Shown here piece by piece: positions 44,401 to 54,929 of a stretch of DNA of 64,000 nt (position 1 is its first letter; each line of letters begins with the position of its first letter). A program made the translations under genes and the position numbers. The stretch spans positions 806,001 through 870,000 of the forward strand of contig NC_081334.1 in NCBI RefSeq assembly GCF_022539665.2, in the 5' to 3' direction. This stretch comes from Daphnia carinata. Taxonomy: Eukaryota; Arthropoda; Branchiopoda; Diplostraca; Daphniidae. The notes under the pieces were generated by a model, which worked only from the letters and a program-made list of their open reading frames with translations, was not told where the DNA came from and did not search any database.

Positions 44401-45296
44401 TCAAATGAGGACCAGACGTAATTGTTCAGACATGTCGTCGTTAGTACTATTACGCAACAAAAAAGCATCGATCGTTGACCTCCGTTCAACACTGGACGGA
44501 GAAGATAAAACAATCAAAATTTTGAAAAAAAAAAAGGTCCAAAATGAAGATGTTCAACAAATTAAAAAAAAAATTCGAAATAGAAAAAAAAAACGGCGCT
44601 TGTTTCGAATGTTCACGTGAATCCACATCGTTTCTGTGTGTAATCAGTTACTCTATCAACAGATGAAGGGCGTCCTTATCATCACGCGGGATTCGACGTC
44701 ATTGGTTTGAAAGGCTTCAGACGAAATAAAAAATGCATTCCCGCACCTTTCCTTACGCCCACTGCCGTCTTTTTTTTTTTGTTTTGCTTTTTTGTTTCCT
44801 ACATCCTAAATAAATCAAATCAAATGGACGTTACCTTCCATCCTGCCGAGCTGTTGCTGTCGCCTTTATCTTTAAAGTAGGGTACGTTCTGCACCATCCA
44901 GTCGTAGATTTGCGAGAGAGTCAACCGCTTGTCAGGCGAACTCTGGATGGCCTGCGTGATCAGATCGGCATAGGACATGTTACCCCAAGCGTTGCGTCGG
45001 CTGGAATTCTTTTTGGCTGCGGCCGCTGCGGCGGCACTGGCTGCCGATCCGCCACAAGAGCCGTCCAGTAGCTTCATCGAGTCAATGGGGCCGCCCATGT
45101 TGATGGCCATGCCGCCAACCATTCCGGCCATGCCAGTGCCGCTTGCGTGACACAACGAATCCACATCGCATGGCTCCTCTTTGATCTCGACGTAATTCTC
45201 GGGGCGGGGTAACGGCCACGTGTTGGATCGAGCCCTTTGCTGCGGCTCAAAATTCGAATCCAAGTCCAAATCTAAATCCAAATTGTGATGAGCCAT
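32583..45296 (-). CDS. foxo: Forkhead box O transcription factor (FOXO)
   Basis: Insulin/Akt-controlled transcription factor governing stress resistance, growth and lifespan. Coding exons, minus order: 45296-44835, 35442-35260, 34145-33435 and 33362-32583, giving about 711 residues, or 735 if the 72 nt segment 33363-33434 is retained. The forkhead domain spans [12 protein letters not shown] to WWMINPDAK and is split at [14 protein letters not shown], the FOXO-typical intron site. Akt-type sites are RARSNT (T26), RRRATS (S199) and RPRASS (271-276). The NLS is KKRGRVKKK. The C-terminus is Ser/Gln/His-rich with a polyQ/polyH zone, and an activation motif [19 protein letters not shown] precedes it. 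All control sites are intact. Introns 1 (9.4 kb) and 2 (1.1 kb) are far larger than those of the neighbouring genes. Confidence 0.95.
33363..33434 (-). other. 72 nt in-frame, stop-free intron or retained coding segment in FOXO
   Basis: The minus strand reads CAG|GTATAT at the left border and CCAACAG|GG at the right. It is AT-rich against GC-rich flanks, which argues for an intron. It is divisible by three with no stop, so both forms encode protein (24 extra residues if retained). Confidence 0.65.
35838..35889. repeat. (GA)n microsatellite
   Basis: About 26 nearly perfect GA units in FOXO intron 1. Confidence 0.95.
38612..38633. promoter_or_regulatory. 22 bp perfect palindrome with two CACGTG E-boxes
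   Basis: The half-site CACGTGCCACA is followed at once by its exact reverse complement. The centre reads CACATGTG, itself an E-box, so three bHLH-type sites stack in 22 bp of FOXO intron 1. Another CACGTG lies near 38829. Confidence 0.6.
42778..42833. repeat. Inverted (CA)n ... (GT)n microsatellite pair
   Basis: A CA run and a GT run are separated by about 15 bases (GGTATATTGTTTGC), so the strand can fold into a long hairpin. Confidence 0.85.
44098..44279. promoter_or_regulatory. CRE/CRE/CLEAR-type site cluster near FOXO exon 1
   Basis: Two perfect TGACGTCA palindromes (44098-44105 and 44209-44216) and the perfect palindrome GTCACGTGAC (44270-44279) lie within 182 bp, about 0.6 kb inside intron 1. 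They match the CREB/ATF site and the TFEB/HLH-30 (CLEAR) site respectively. Function is inferred from the words alone. Confidence 0.5.
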
Positions 45297-46067
45297 TTTT
45301 TGTTTCGATTGCTCACGTTAACTTTGACACACACACACACACACTCACACGCACGTACACATGCACACACACACACACTGAGCCCAAAAGAATCAAAGTT
45401 GAAATTAAAATATCGCTGAGTCACTGATCACGTTTGATTCTTCAATGTCATATTCTAAAAAAGGTTCTTGTTTTTCGAAATTCACGAAAACATTCACGAC
45501 ACTATCTCACTTTCAGTTCGATGAACGTTTTTTCGAGAGAGAGAGAAATAAGACGGGAGTTTTGATTCGAGTCACACACCCGGGCGTGTTACGTCTGTTG
45601 AGCGTATGGCAACACGGACTCGTTGGCGCGCCATAGGGCAACGCAATCTGAACCCCCCTTTTTTTTTTTCGCTGATTTCGGTCGAAGGTTATTCGCTGCC
45701 TTGGTCAAGTTCTATTTGCCTTGCTCGTTCGCTCTCGTTTTCGTGAAAATGCACGCGGCTAGGTAGATTACGTGTTGCCCGGCAGCGTAGCAACATGAGG
45801 ATATTGGCAGTGAACGCAGACGATCCAAGTGCGCACACTCGACGCAATCGTCAAATGAAAAAAAGGAAAAAACAAAAACAAAAAACAAACAACAAAAACA
45901 AATGGTGAACCGAAAATACACGAAAGAGAGAGAGCAACAGCAGCACACGGTGGCAGTTGTCCGATGTATCGTCTGGGCTCAGCGAGAGATGGACGCGCAC
46001 TGAAGCCGTTCGGTCGCACTTGGGATTTTCCACAATTTGACACACACCAGTAGAAAAGCATTACACA
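45297..46067 (-). promoter_or_regulatory. FOXO 5' UTR and proximal promoter region
   Basis: Directly before the FOXO ATG are CA-rich microsatellite runs (about 45329-45380) and then non-coding sequence. The transcription start is not visible. Confidence 0.4.
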
Positions 46068-46080
46068 CCACTAGAGGGCG
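46068..46080 (+). promoter_or_regulatory. CTCF-like site CCACTAGAGGGCG
   Basis: Exact match to the core of the classical CTCF consensus, about 0.8 kb upstream of the FOXO start codon. Related AGATGGCG words occur elsewhere in the window. Confidence 0.45.
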
Positions 46081-49000
46081 AGGGGGCGGAGCCGGCCTCA
46101 TGAAAAAAAAAAATGGAGGGAATGAGCGAGAGGGCCGTTCCATCAACAGAGAACGTTCTGTATTCCACTGGGCACTTAACTGTGCAGCTCTCGAGTGGTA
46201 GGTATGGGCGCCAAGTTCCGGCAACCTTTTTTTTTTTTTTTAACACCTAGGCTCACGAACCTATTCACGTTGAATGATTTGCTGATCATTTCCATTCATA
46301 TTTTACAATTCCAAACGTTCGTTTCTTTTTTATGCGCTAAATAAAAATTTTCTTTTTTTTACGTTCGGCCACGCCACATTTTTGCAGAAGGTCTTCAATG
46401 ACTCCATTTTGCCGAAATGAACAAGTCGAGAAAGAAAAAGTTGTTTCATTCGATTTTTTCGGCCCAAACTGCTGAGTTAAGCAGTGGCTAAAACAGCTAG
46501 TTTTCGGTCGCTTAAACTCGTTCGATGCTGTTCACAGTTCTTGGCCAGTCGAAAACGTGTTTTTTTTTAGGGCGGCGCGGAGCGCGGGCCTTCAGCCAAA
46601 CGGCCAAGGTCGAATTACTGCGCATATCACAACTTCCCTATCCTTTCTATAAACCACCCAACTTACTATATACACCTCCCACCGTATACTCCTTTCTTCT
46701 TCTCACCCTAAAAAAGCTCTTTTTAAGCTCTTAGCAATGGCCCATTATCAAGGCCGGCCGTGTGTTCCGTCCCACACACACTTACCACACACATTACATA
46801 CACGTTTATTGATAGTATAGTAGCTAGACGGAACGTATACCTATTAGTACGATGTCTTTCCATGCAGAGCCATCTGGCGGATGTGATGATCGGGACCGCG
46901 TGGCGTGAATGCTGTTTAGGAAAGGGGGGGAGGGGGGAAGAAAAGGCGCCATGGCGCTAGTTGCTATGTCACCTCATGGCCTTCCGAAATTTTTGGACTA
47001 GATATTGGCACATCGGCCGAAACGGGAAGTACACTGGTTTTCATGACATGTGACTGGGTACGAATGATCTCGTCTAGCATAAAGCTTTTAATCCTTTCAC
47101 GCCGCATGTTTTTTTTCTTGCTGATTTCTCTTACACGTAGGCCACTATTTCGCCATTCAACGCGCATCGTTGCTGATGGGTTTTTCGTATTCACTGGCTG
47201 ACGTTAGGACTCCAGACATCGTGGCGCCACTCTACTACATAATTTTCTGTCTTCAATGTGTTGTATTTTTCTTCGATGTTAATTTTTAAAAATTACGATT
47301 CAGGAAGTCAACGTTGGCTTTAGGTCAATTCGCGTACGTCGTTCGTCGGAATAGGTTTCGTGCAAAATCCCCTCGTGACAGACAGCCTTGAAATCCCCAT
47401 TAGTTCATCGAGCAATAGATGGCGTTGAACGCAATTGGACATCCCGTCAGAGTAGCTTTCGAATGGACCCCGTTTATTAGGTGAATCAAAGCTCGTTGAA
47501 CAGATTGTATTTCAATAATGAACGACGTTTCTTTAGTACGAAATGGTGCTTGACAACGCCTACCCGAAGATGAAGTAGAACTCTGCGCATGCGCCGTAAA
47601 AGCCTCTGTTCTTGAGCCATCTCATGGGATTCGCGCAGCTTCTTTTTATTTATTTATTTTCTTATTAGATTTTTTCTCTTCATTTTTATTTTTTTCACAT
47701 AGAAAAAGTAAAGATATCACGGTTTGGTACAGTTATAGATTAGACGACTATCATGTTGCCATACCAACCGCCCATTTCGATAAAAAGGAAAGAGATCACG
47801 TCTCGATGCCCTCCAGCTGGACGACGAAATTTAAATCCCTTTATAGAAAAGTTCGCTAAGCTCGTACTTTCCAATATTCTAGTCTACATCTGCATATAAG
47901 GGCATTTCTCTCTTCATTTGATAAAAAAAAAAATACCATTGTTATCGACAATCATATTAACTCGGACTTACTGGGAAACGCAACAAGCTTCCAAGTGCGT
48001 AACAAATCCCTCCCCCCCCCAAAAAAAATAAAAATGCATTACCTCATTAGCTTATGATTAAACGCCAAAAAAAAAAATTGACACGAATAAAGCGAACAGT
48101 CACTTGCTAGAGATTACAGAAGCTTATTAGACACACTGCGACGATTGTACGATAACCGACAAATGTTGCCTCGAGCAGCTGTATCATAACCGGGTTAAGG
48201 AATATATGCGGCAATCGTGTAAGGAATCGCCTTGCCCCAATGGAGAAATGAATATGTCCCTCCAATCTCTTCCGGCCGCAGTCTGCTGCGCCATTACGAC
48301 TTTATTGATAGAGGCCAAAAACTTGTGCCGCAGATTGAAATAAAAAAGAAACTGCTTCACTGGAGCTATAGACTATTCCAGGAAAAGTTAGCCAACTTCA
48401 GTTGGCAGATTGATTGCTGTTTGCCGAACGTAAACGCCCGTTCAATAGTCGCCTCTCGTTTCCCTCCAAAAAACTCCAGAGTCCATGGAAATTCGACAGC
48501 GGGAAAAGGATGGGCGGAACTGGGGATGGGGGGGGGGGGACGAATCATTTGAACTTTTGCTTCCGGGCAACCACACGAATTTCTCTGCTTCACATACGGG
48601 ATTATTATTTTATAGTCTGCTGGAACCTGTTCTCTAATTGAAAGAAAAAGTTTGTGCGGCGGGAGTCTGAAGTGAACGAGAAAATATGGCAACATGCGGA
48701 ACGAACAACTCGATTCCATTGATCAAAATAAACAGGACAAAGTCAAACACATGGTGCATAGTGTACAATGTCTTCAGTAAGGCGACAGAGTCGGGAGACA
48801 AACGGCCATACAATGTCGACAAATGACGCGCACTGGAACGTTTATCCAATTTTGAAAAGACCCGCACCACGTACGGGCTCTTTCTTTTCACGCTTGCCTC
48901 CCCTCCTCACCCTTCCTGTGGTACGTAAGTTTTGTTTAGAAAAGTAGGGAGGAAAGGGTGTGTATGCAAAAAGTACGTTGATGGATATTGCGCCCGATGC

Positions 49001-50114
49001 AAATGAGCCCAAGCTGTTGATAACGACGTCAGTCGAGTTGCCGTGGCGAGGAGAAAAGTAACAGCTGGTGATGGAGTCTTCTCTTAGTTTCTTTTAATTC
49101 ACAGTTCGTTCACGTTCGAAAAAGAAGAGTTTAGGGCAAGAGCTTTTCGTGTCTCACAAAAAGGAAAGAACTTGTTTCCAAAGTGTCTCAGGACTCTTGG
49201 GCATCTTAGATCGTCACACGGATTCTATGACATAGTGTGTGTTTAAGAAGCGAAGGAGAGGAAAAACGGGACATAATCACGAAGAAAGCTTTTTTTTTTT
49301 CGGTGGGGGGGGGGGGAGGGGGTCTAAGAAAGGTGTTCACCAACTTGGTAACGAAAGTTTGCCCGGTTGCTTTTCGCGTCTCCCAGCATCCCGGTCTTTC
49401 GAAACTTATATGGTCTACGACGGCGCATCAAACTTGTTTCTCCAATTGGCCGGCGTTTATATTCTTCCCCTACTCGATTCACTTTGTCCAAAGGCAAAAC
49501 TTTGGCTTTCAATTGAAAATACGCATCTACCTATCTCCTTCCAGTTGGGGAAAAAGAAAGTTTTTTCTTTTTGTTTAATGCGGTACAGGAAAGTACATCA
49601 AAACAAACCTCTTCATACTGCAAATTATATGAGGGTTTTTAACGTTTCTGGCTACACGGGTTGTCTCAATCACAAAGATTTTGATCTGTGAGTCAATTGC
49701 ATATTAAAAGTTGACATATTGGAAGTATAAGATATTCAATTACAATTTGATACATCACAATTGCCAAAAAATGACAACATTCCGTAACGAATGAATGGTT
49801 AAATGCATTTGCCTTGTATGCATGTTTAACAAATCGTTTGTTGCCGTTTTACGGAGGTTGGCTTAACAAACTGGTAGCGGAATTTGGATTGGAGACCAAA
49901 GTTGTGTGAACGCGTCTTCACGAATCTGCGTCAAGCCTTTTTTAATCTCTACACGGTTGTTTTTTGGTTCGTACTAACCCTGTGTTTGGATATTGCACAA
50001 CCAACGTAAAGATAAAGAACATTTAAACAAAGTGATAACGAAGCACAGCCTGGAATTTCAGAGATAAGATGTCAGTATCAAGTTTTGACTTCAGTACAAC
50101 TCGATCAATTGGTA
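46081..50114. other. Intergenic region upstream of FOXO
   Basis: No conserved gene was recognised. The longest plausible ORF is 46964-47194 on the minus strand (76 residues, basic, no known domain, confidence about 0.15). A CTCF-like AGATGGCG word lies at 47416-47424. There are T, A, G and C homopolymers. Confidence 0.4.
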
Positions 50115-50965
50115 ATGAATAGGCAGGCTTTGCTTTTGCACGGCTTGTGTTGCATTGGACCACACCTAATAGCCGCCCTAATTTCTCCCGTTTACGATAT
50201 CAAATCGTGGTACGATGCCATCGCTGCCATACCAATCGTCCTTTCGGTATGCATAGCTTTACGCAATAAATTTTTCTTCCGTGGCATCCTTCACGTCGCC
50301 TGCATCCTCCTCGGCATTATCAGGTTTAAAAAGCTTTACGAAAGCGTCTACGCACCGAAAAATTATTATAATTACCTTACGATTTAGCCAGGAAGTGTCA
50401 CGTCAACCACGCAGCATTGACTGGAACCAACTGGGAAATCCGCAATTTATCCCTATCTATTTGTGCACGACACACGTAATTAAAGGTCCATAAGTTATTC
50501 GAATCCAATTTAGGTAAGCTTTGGTTGAAATTTTTAATCGTATACCCCGTTAGGTATAGGAACTTGCGTGAAATTATTTCCGTCGGCGGTAGTCATTAAC
50601 TCTCCCAACAAATACACGGCCAGCTGGAGAGACTACGTAGGATGGAGCATGTCCATTCTTTCCAGTGTTTACTTTCTGCAAGAGCCAAATATCTACCGAA
50701 ATAATAAGGTTTCAATTTTCATTATTACTAGATGTTCGATCTAAACAAAATAGGGGGATAAAATTATTTACTTCTTTCATTTTCAAATCAGGGAATGGCC
50801 GAGTGGCGAAGGACATTTGCCCAGGTTGAAACACTTCACTGGGCAGGATTAGCTTTGAGTGCTTCCACTAATTTTGAAGCGTTCGGGTGGTTCTTCGTTC
50901 TGTTTAATTCACTCCAATCGCTTCTAGCTCATAGTTTCTTTTATAGCTACACCGATGATCGTTGA
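50115..50965 (+). CDS. Divergent DUF1295 / steroid 5-alpha-reductase-like membrane protein
   Basis: Four exons close in one frame: 50115-50323, 50388-50485, 50554-50708, 50792-50965, giving 211 residues. The fold pattern is that of DUF1295: YDIKSWYDAIAAI with a hydrophobic helix near the N-terminus, then PSAVVINSP, SWRDYVGWSMSIL, and a final helix pair FEAFGWFFVLFNSLQSLL. In enzymes of this superfamily an arginine-histidine-proline-asparagine-tyrosine-phenylalanine motif stands before the W-G-hydrophobic helix; here the aligned place reads WRRTFAQVETLHW, so the cofactor-binding motif looks lost. The start is the first in-frame ATG, but an upstream exon is possible. Family assignment is from pattern only; it may be a non-catalytic paralogue or a decaying gene. 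Confidence 0.5.
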
Positions 50966-52550
50966 CGTTGAAATACGAACATAGGGAAACAAGCAATAGT
51001 GAGGAGGTAGTATTATAAGAGAAGTATTTTCTATGATACTTACCGACGGGGGAAAATTCGAAGCTGAACGCACAAGTGATACGAGAGTTAATGTAATGGT
51101 TCCTCGTGACTTGCAAATAGTTCCAGAAATATGTTTCAATTGTGGTATAGCGACGTCATTCTTCTTTCAATTGAAAAATATCGTGCTGAAAAATCATGTA
51201 AACTGGGGATCACATTCTCGGCATTGCAAGTGAGCCAATTCCTTACCGCTAACAATAAGCTAACCAAAACGAGAAATTCTTACATAACTAACCTGTAAAT
51301 ATGAATTTGGTAACATACCATTTGCTCATCCATGTCGATACCTCGATTCATTCCTCCCGTTCAACGTTTATCAAGTTTTCATCGAAAGAACACATCCATT
51401 GTTGCAAAATACAAGTTTTTTCGAAAAGCAAAGAGTATTTTTCCTGTGTTTTGAAGTCAACACCGGCTGAAATCAGCATGTGATGAAGGTGCTAGTCTTT
51501 GACGATCTGTGTGTGACTTAGATGAACAAAAGATACCACAATGCACTGAACAACTCACAGCAGGTTGATTTCGCACACAACACACGGTTAATCGTACTCT
51601 TTGTAAATTTAGCTAGATGATACGAAGGCGATATCTCTCAATTGAAAAACCACTCACTTTTATTTCAGCAAAAATTTTGTGTCCCGTCTGGATGGGAAAA
51701 CTGCTCGCCATCTAGTGACGAATTTTTTAATTTGAAAATTAAATGTTCATGAACCCTAGTAGATGGCGAACTGTAGCCAAAACCTCCTCACCGATAATAT
51801 TTTTTGTAAGCGGGTGAATTTTTACCTCAAATGGATAATGATGTGATCAAAGATTAATTTGATTAGGAAGCGTCATACTGGTAATTACGGCTACTTCATA
51901 AGCTTTTTTAGTTAAGTTAACGAAGGAAATGTATGGCTGAACCAAACTGCTCTTGAAGATTCACCTTTGAACACTGAAAATGCAGCCACTGCTGATGCCT
52001 CAACAGCCTGCACTACCCAAGGTGGACACTTAGAGCAGCGAGCGCCAAAGTTGCATCGGTGGTTTATGGAAGTTCAAAACCAACGAGTATAGACAAGAAC
52101 TTAAATGATATAATTATTGTGGTGGTTGTTTATTTACTATCACGATGGCTACCTGATCATTCTGCTTTCTAACGATGCAATTGTGAAAGCTGCACCCAAT
52201 GAGCCGAAATCCGAAAAGGATGTTATTGGCATAATAATAAAAGTAAAGCAAGATGGCAATATGTTTTTAAGAAGGAATTTTATTGATCGAAAGCAAGACA
52301 AATTGGGAATTTCGTGTAGCAGATAAAAATGAAAGTTTTGTTTAACAGTGAAAAATTCAAATAGGGGAGAAAGCAATGAGAAATTTTGTTTAGCAGATAA
52401 AAATTAACCCTTGATTAGCTCCTTTCGCGTACACACGCACTTGCAGAACTGGCCGATTCATTTAAGGATAAAAATCCCCCCTGACGGTAGCTTCATCACC
52501 GCCATGGAGGTGAAAACTACCTGTAACCTCTGCCATCACTACGAGACAAG
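50966..52550. other. Intergenic stretch with exon-like remnants
   Basis: An open segment at 51919-52092 (reading QRAPKLHRWFMEV before TAG) and another at about 52140-52325 look codon-like but have no start or known domain. Two opposed CTCF-like words lie at 51703-51772. Confidence 0.3.
51703..51772. promoter_or_regulatory. Pair of opposed CTCF-like AGATGGCG sites
   Basis: CGCCATCTAGTGACG (minus-strand CACTAGATGGCG) and CCTAGTAGATGGCGAACTG (plus strand) face each other across about 35 AT-rich bases, making an imperfect palindrome. Confidence 0.35.
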
Positions 52551-52769
52551 CTACTCCCGTAGTGGTCTCCTTCCGGCGGGTGCATGCAGGTGGGAGATGG
52601 CAATATTGCTCACCATCTCGTCACTTGCATGCAAACGTGTACCATGAAGGAGACAATTGAAACAGAAAAGGTTGCATAAATGGTAGATGCCACGCACGGC
52701 AGTGAGCAACTCCGTCAAGGGTTCTTCGACCAGTTTCTTCAGATAGCGGCCGAAAAAGACATTCATCAA
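52551..52769 (-). CDS. Short unidentified ORF, 71-72 residues
   Basis: An ATG-to-stop ORF with a hydrophobic, cysteine-containing centre (IYHLCNLFCFNCLLHG). No homologue is recognised, and chance is possible. It lies downstream of the repeat-protein gene on the same strand. Confidence 0.2.
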   Translation of the reverse strand: MMNVFFGRYLKKLVEEPLTELLTAVRGIYHLCNLFCFNCLLHGTRLHASDEMVSNIAISHLHAPAGRRPLRE

Positions 52770-52789
52770 AGGTTAGTACATACAGTATC

Positions 52790-53030
52790 ACACCGAAATG
52801 GAATTAACAATAATTTTGATTAATTGTTTCTGCTATGTACAATGAAGAAAAATTATGAAAGAGCTCGAGGAAAATACATAATCAGGCCGAAATAGAAGAT
52901 ACAAGCAATTTTGAGTTACTGTTTCTGCTACGTTTAAATAGAAAACAAATGAAAGACAAAAAGTGCTCAACGAGCTGACTGCTTTACAAGGGACACACTC
53001 AAACCGAAATCGTATGTACAGAATTTAGAT
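52790..53030. repeat. Diverged tandem repeat, period about 105 bp
   Basis: Two copies plus the start of a third share CCGAAAT-GA, AATTTTGA-TTA-TGTTTCTGCTA-GT and GAAA-A-ATGAAAGA. It sits directly 3' of the repeat-protein gene. Confidence 0.55.
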
Positions 53031-53081
53031 TTTCAGTTTTTTTTTTTTACGAAAAAAAAAAAAGAAAGGGAAAAAAAACGC

Positions 53082-54863
53082 TTAATGGGCGGGTTGTTTT
53101 GCGGAAGCTGCGGCCTGTTGTGCTGCTCTCTCCTCCGTCATCTTCGCCAAACTTCGCAGGTAGTTTTTGTTCCAAAAGATCATGGTTGGATATTTCACCT
53201 GAACAGGTGGAACAGGGGCCGGTGCGACTGCTGCACCTTGCTCGGGAACTACCACTTGTTCACTTTCTGCGGGAGGAACTTCATCGTCACTTTCGTGCTG
53301 GATGGGAACTGTAGAATGTTCCTCGCCAGTGGATTCCACAGAAGGTTCAGGTACGGGAGCATCATCATGAGGTAGGGCGGCCAATGGTAGTGTACAACAT
53401 GCTTCATCGGATGTAACTGCAGCACTCGCTTGTTGCAGGGCAGCTCGCTCAGCCCTTTCCTGCGCTCTCCTTGCCAAACGTCGTTGGTAGCTTTTGTTCC
53501 AAAGTGCCTTGTTTGGATTTTTCACTCGACGGGGTGGAACGGGTGCATCTGCTACTGCTGCCCCTTGCTCGGGAACTACTTCTACCACTTGTTCACTTTC
53601 TGCGGGACGAACTTCGTCAACCCTTTCGTGCTCGATGGGAACTGGAGAATGTTCCTTGTCAGTAGATTGCACAGGTGGGACAGGCACGGAGGCACCATGG
53701 TCAGGCAGAACGGCATCATCATCAGGTACAGAGGCCAATGGTTGTGTACAACATGCTTCATCGGATGCAACTGCAGCAGTCGCTTGTTGCTGGGCCAATC
53801 TGTCCGCTCGCTCTTGCGCTCTTCTTGCCAAACGTCTTTGGTAGCTTTTGTTCCAAAGTGCCTTGTTTGGATTTTTCACTCGACGGGGTGGAACGGGTGC
53901 ATCTGCAACTGCTGCCCCTTGCTCGGGAACTACCTCTACAACTTGTTCACTTTCTGCGGGAGGAACTTCATCGACGCTTTCCTGTTGGATGGGAACTGGA
54001 GAACGTTCCTCGTCAGTGGATTTCACAACAGTTGGTGCAGGCACTGAGGCACCATCGTCAGGCAGAACGGCATCATCATCAGGTACAGAGGCCAATGGTT
54101 GTGTACAACATGCTTCATCGGATGCAACTGCAGCAGTCGCTTGTTGCTGGGCCAATCTGTCCGCTCGCTCTTGCGCTCTTCTTGCCAAACGTCGTTGGTA
54201 GCTTTTGTTCCAAAGTGCCTTGTTTGGATTTTTCACTCGACGGGGTGGAACGGGTGCATCTGCAACTGCTGCCCCTTGCTCGGGAACTACCTCTACCACT
54301 TGTTCACTTTCTGCGGGACGAACTTCGTCAACCCTTTCGTGCTCGATGGGAACTGGAGAATGTTCCTTGTCAGTGGATTGCACAGGTTGGACAGGCACGG
54401 AGGCATCATCGTCAGGCAGAACGGCATCATCGTCAGGTACAGAGGCCAATGGCAGTGCACAACATGCTTCATCGGATGCAACTGCAGAAGTCGCTAGGTG
54501 CTGGGCCAATCTGTCCGCTCTCTCCTGTGCTCGTCTTGCCAAACGTCTTTGGTAGCTTTTGTTCCAAAGTGCCTTGTTTGGCTTCCTCACCTTTCGAACC
54601 TTTAGGGCAGGGGCCTCTGTGGGTACGCCAGGTTGCTCATCATCTTGCTGAGGGACGATGTTATCCTCGTTAGGTGCGTGGCTATCTCCTCGATGTGCGT
54701 CGTCGATCGAAACCATGTCTGCTTGCGCTTCGTCAGAATCACCGATTTGCACAACAGGAGCTCTTGCCTTGATGTACGCCTTCCAACCGAGCCAACCGAC
54801 AGCAACAACTCCAACTGCCACTACGCCAATTACTCTTGCTGGAAATTTCACGTAAGAATACAT
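53082..54863 (-). CDS. Lineage-specific membrane-anchored tandem-repeat protein, 593 residues
   Basis: A single-exon ORF of 593 residues. The N-terminus carries one hydrophobic segment (VIGVVAVGVVAVGWLGW, about residues 11-27) followed by basic residues, which suggests a signal anchor. Then come five repeats spaced 118, 119, 117 and 110 residues apart. Each opens with a basic helical block PNKALWNKSYQRRLARRAQ (residues about 95, 213, 332, 449; the last, at 559, is diverged, FWNKNYLRSLAK). A DEACC cysteine pair, an acidic PDDDA stretch and a Pro/Glu/Val linker follow. The alternating basic and acidic blocks suggest self-association or RNA/chromatin binding, but no known domain is recognised. 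High DNA identity among copies shows recent expansion and explains the long antisense ORFs. Confidence 0.75.
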   Translation of the reverse strand: MYSYVKFPARVIGVVAVGVVAVGWLGWKAYIKARAPVVQIGDSDEAQADMVSIDDAHRGDSHAPNEDNIVPQQDDEQPGVPTEAPALKVRKVRKPNKALWNKSYQRRLARRAQERADRLAQHLATSAVASDEACCALPLASVPDDDAVLPDDDASVPVQPVQSTDKEHSPVPIEHERVDEVRPAESEQVVEVVPEQGAAVADAPVPPRRVKNPNKALWNKSYQRRLARRAQERADRLAQQQATAAVASDEACCTQPLASVPDDDAVLPDDGASVPAPTVVKSTDEERSPVPIQQESVDEVPPAESEQVVEVVPEQGAAVADAPVPPRRVKNPNKALWNKSYQRRLARRAQERADRLAQQQATAAVASDEACCTQPLASVPDDDAVLPDHGASVPVPPVQSTDKEHSPVPIEHERVDEVRPAESEQVVEVVPEQGAAVADAPVPPRRVKNPNKALWNKSYQRRLARRAQERAERAALQQASAAVTSDEACCTLPLAALPHDDAPVPEPSVESTGEEHSTVPIQHESDDEVPPAESEQVVVPEQGAAVAPAPVPPVQVKYPTMIFWNKNYLRSLAKMTEERAAQQAAASAKQPAH

Positions 54864-54929
54864 TTTGAATCACTTTTCAAGCGTTTGGAATGACTTTTCA
54901 AGCGTTTTGAATCACAATTCAAGCGTTTT
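54864..54929 (-). promoter_or_regulatory. Three 21 bp tandem repeats directly upstream of the repeat-protein ATG
   Basis: The unit TTTTGAATCACTTTTCAAGCG is repeated three times, ending one base from the start codon. It must lie in the 5' UTR or core promoter. Confidence 0.75.

Larger units (their letters stand above)
35443..44834 (-). other. FOXO intron 1, 9.4 kb, low-complexity rich
   Basis: No exon of another gene was recognised. Dozens of A/T homopolymers, one G run of about 16 (39034-39050), C runs, GA and CA/TG microsatellites, and the palindromic transcription-factor sites listed separately. Short ORFs here are translations of homopolymers. Confidence 0.6.

Noticed and set aside
53430-54673. 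Long plus-strand ORFs (up to about 330 codons) opposite the repeat protein
   Set aside because: They are antisense shadows created by the repeated DNA; the minus-strand frame has a start, a membrane segment and a consistent repeat pattern.
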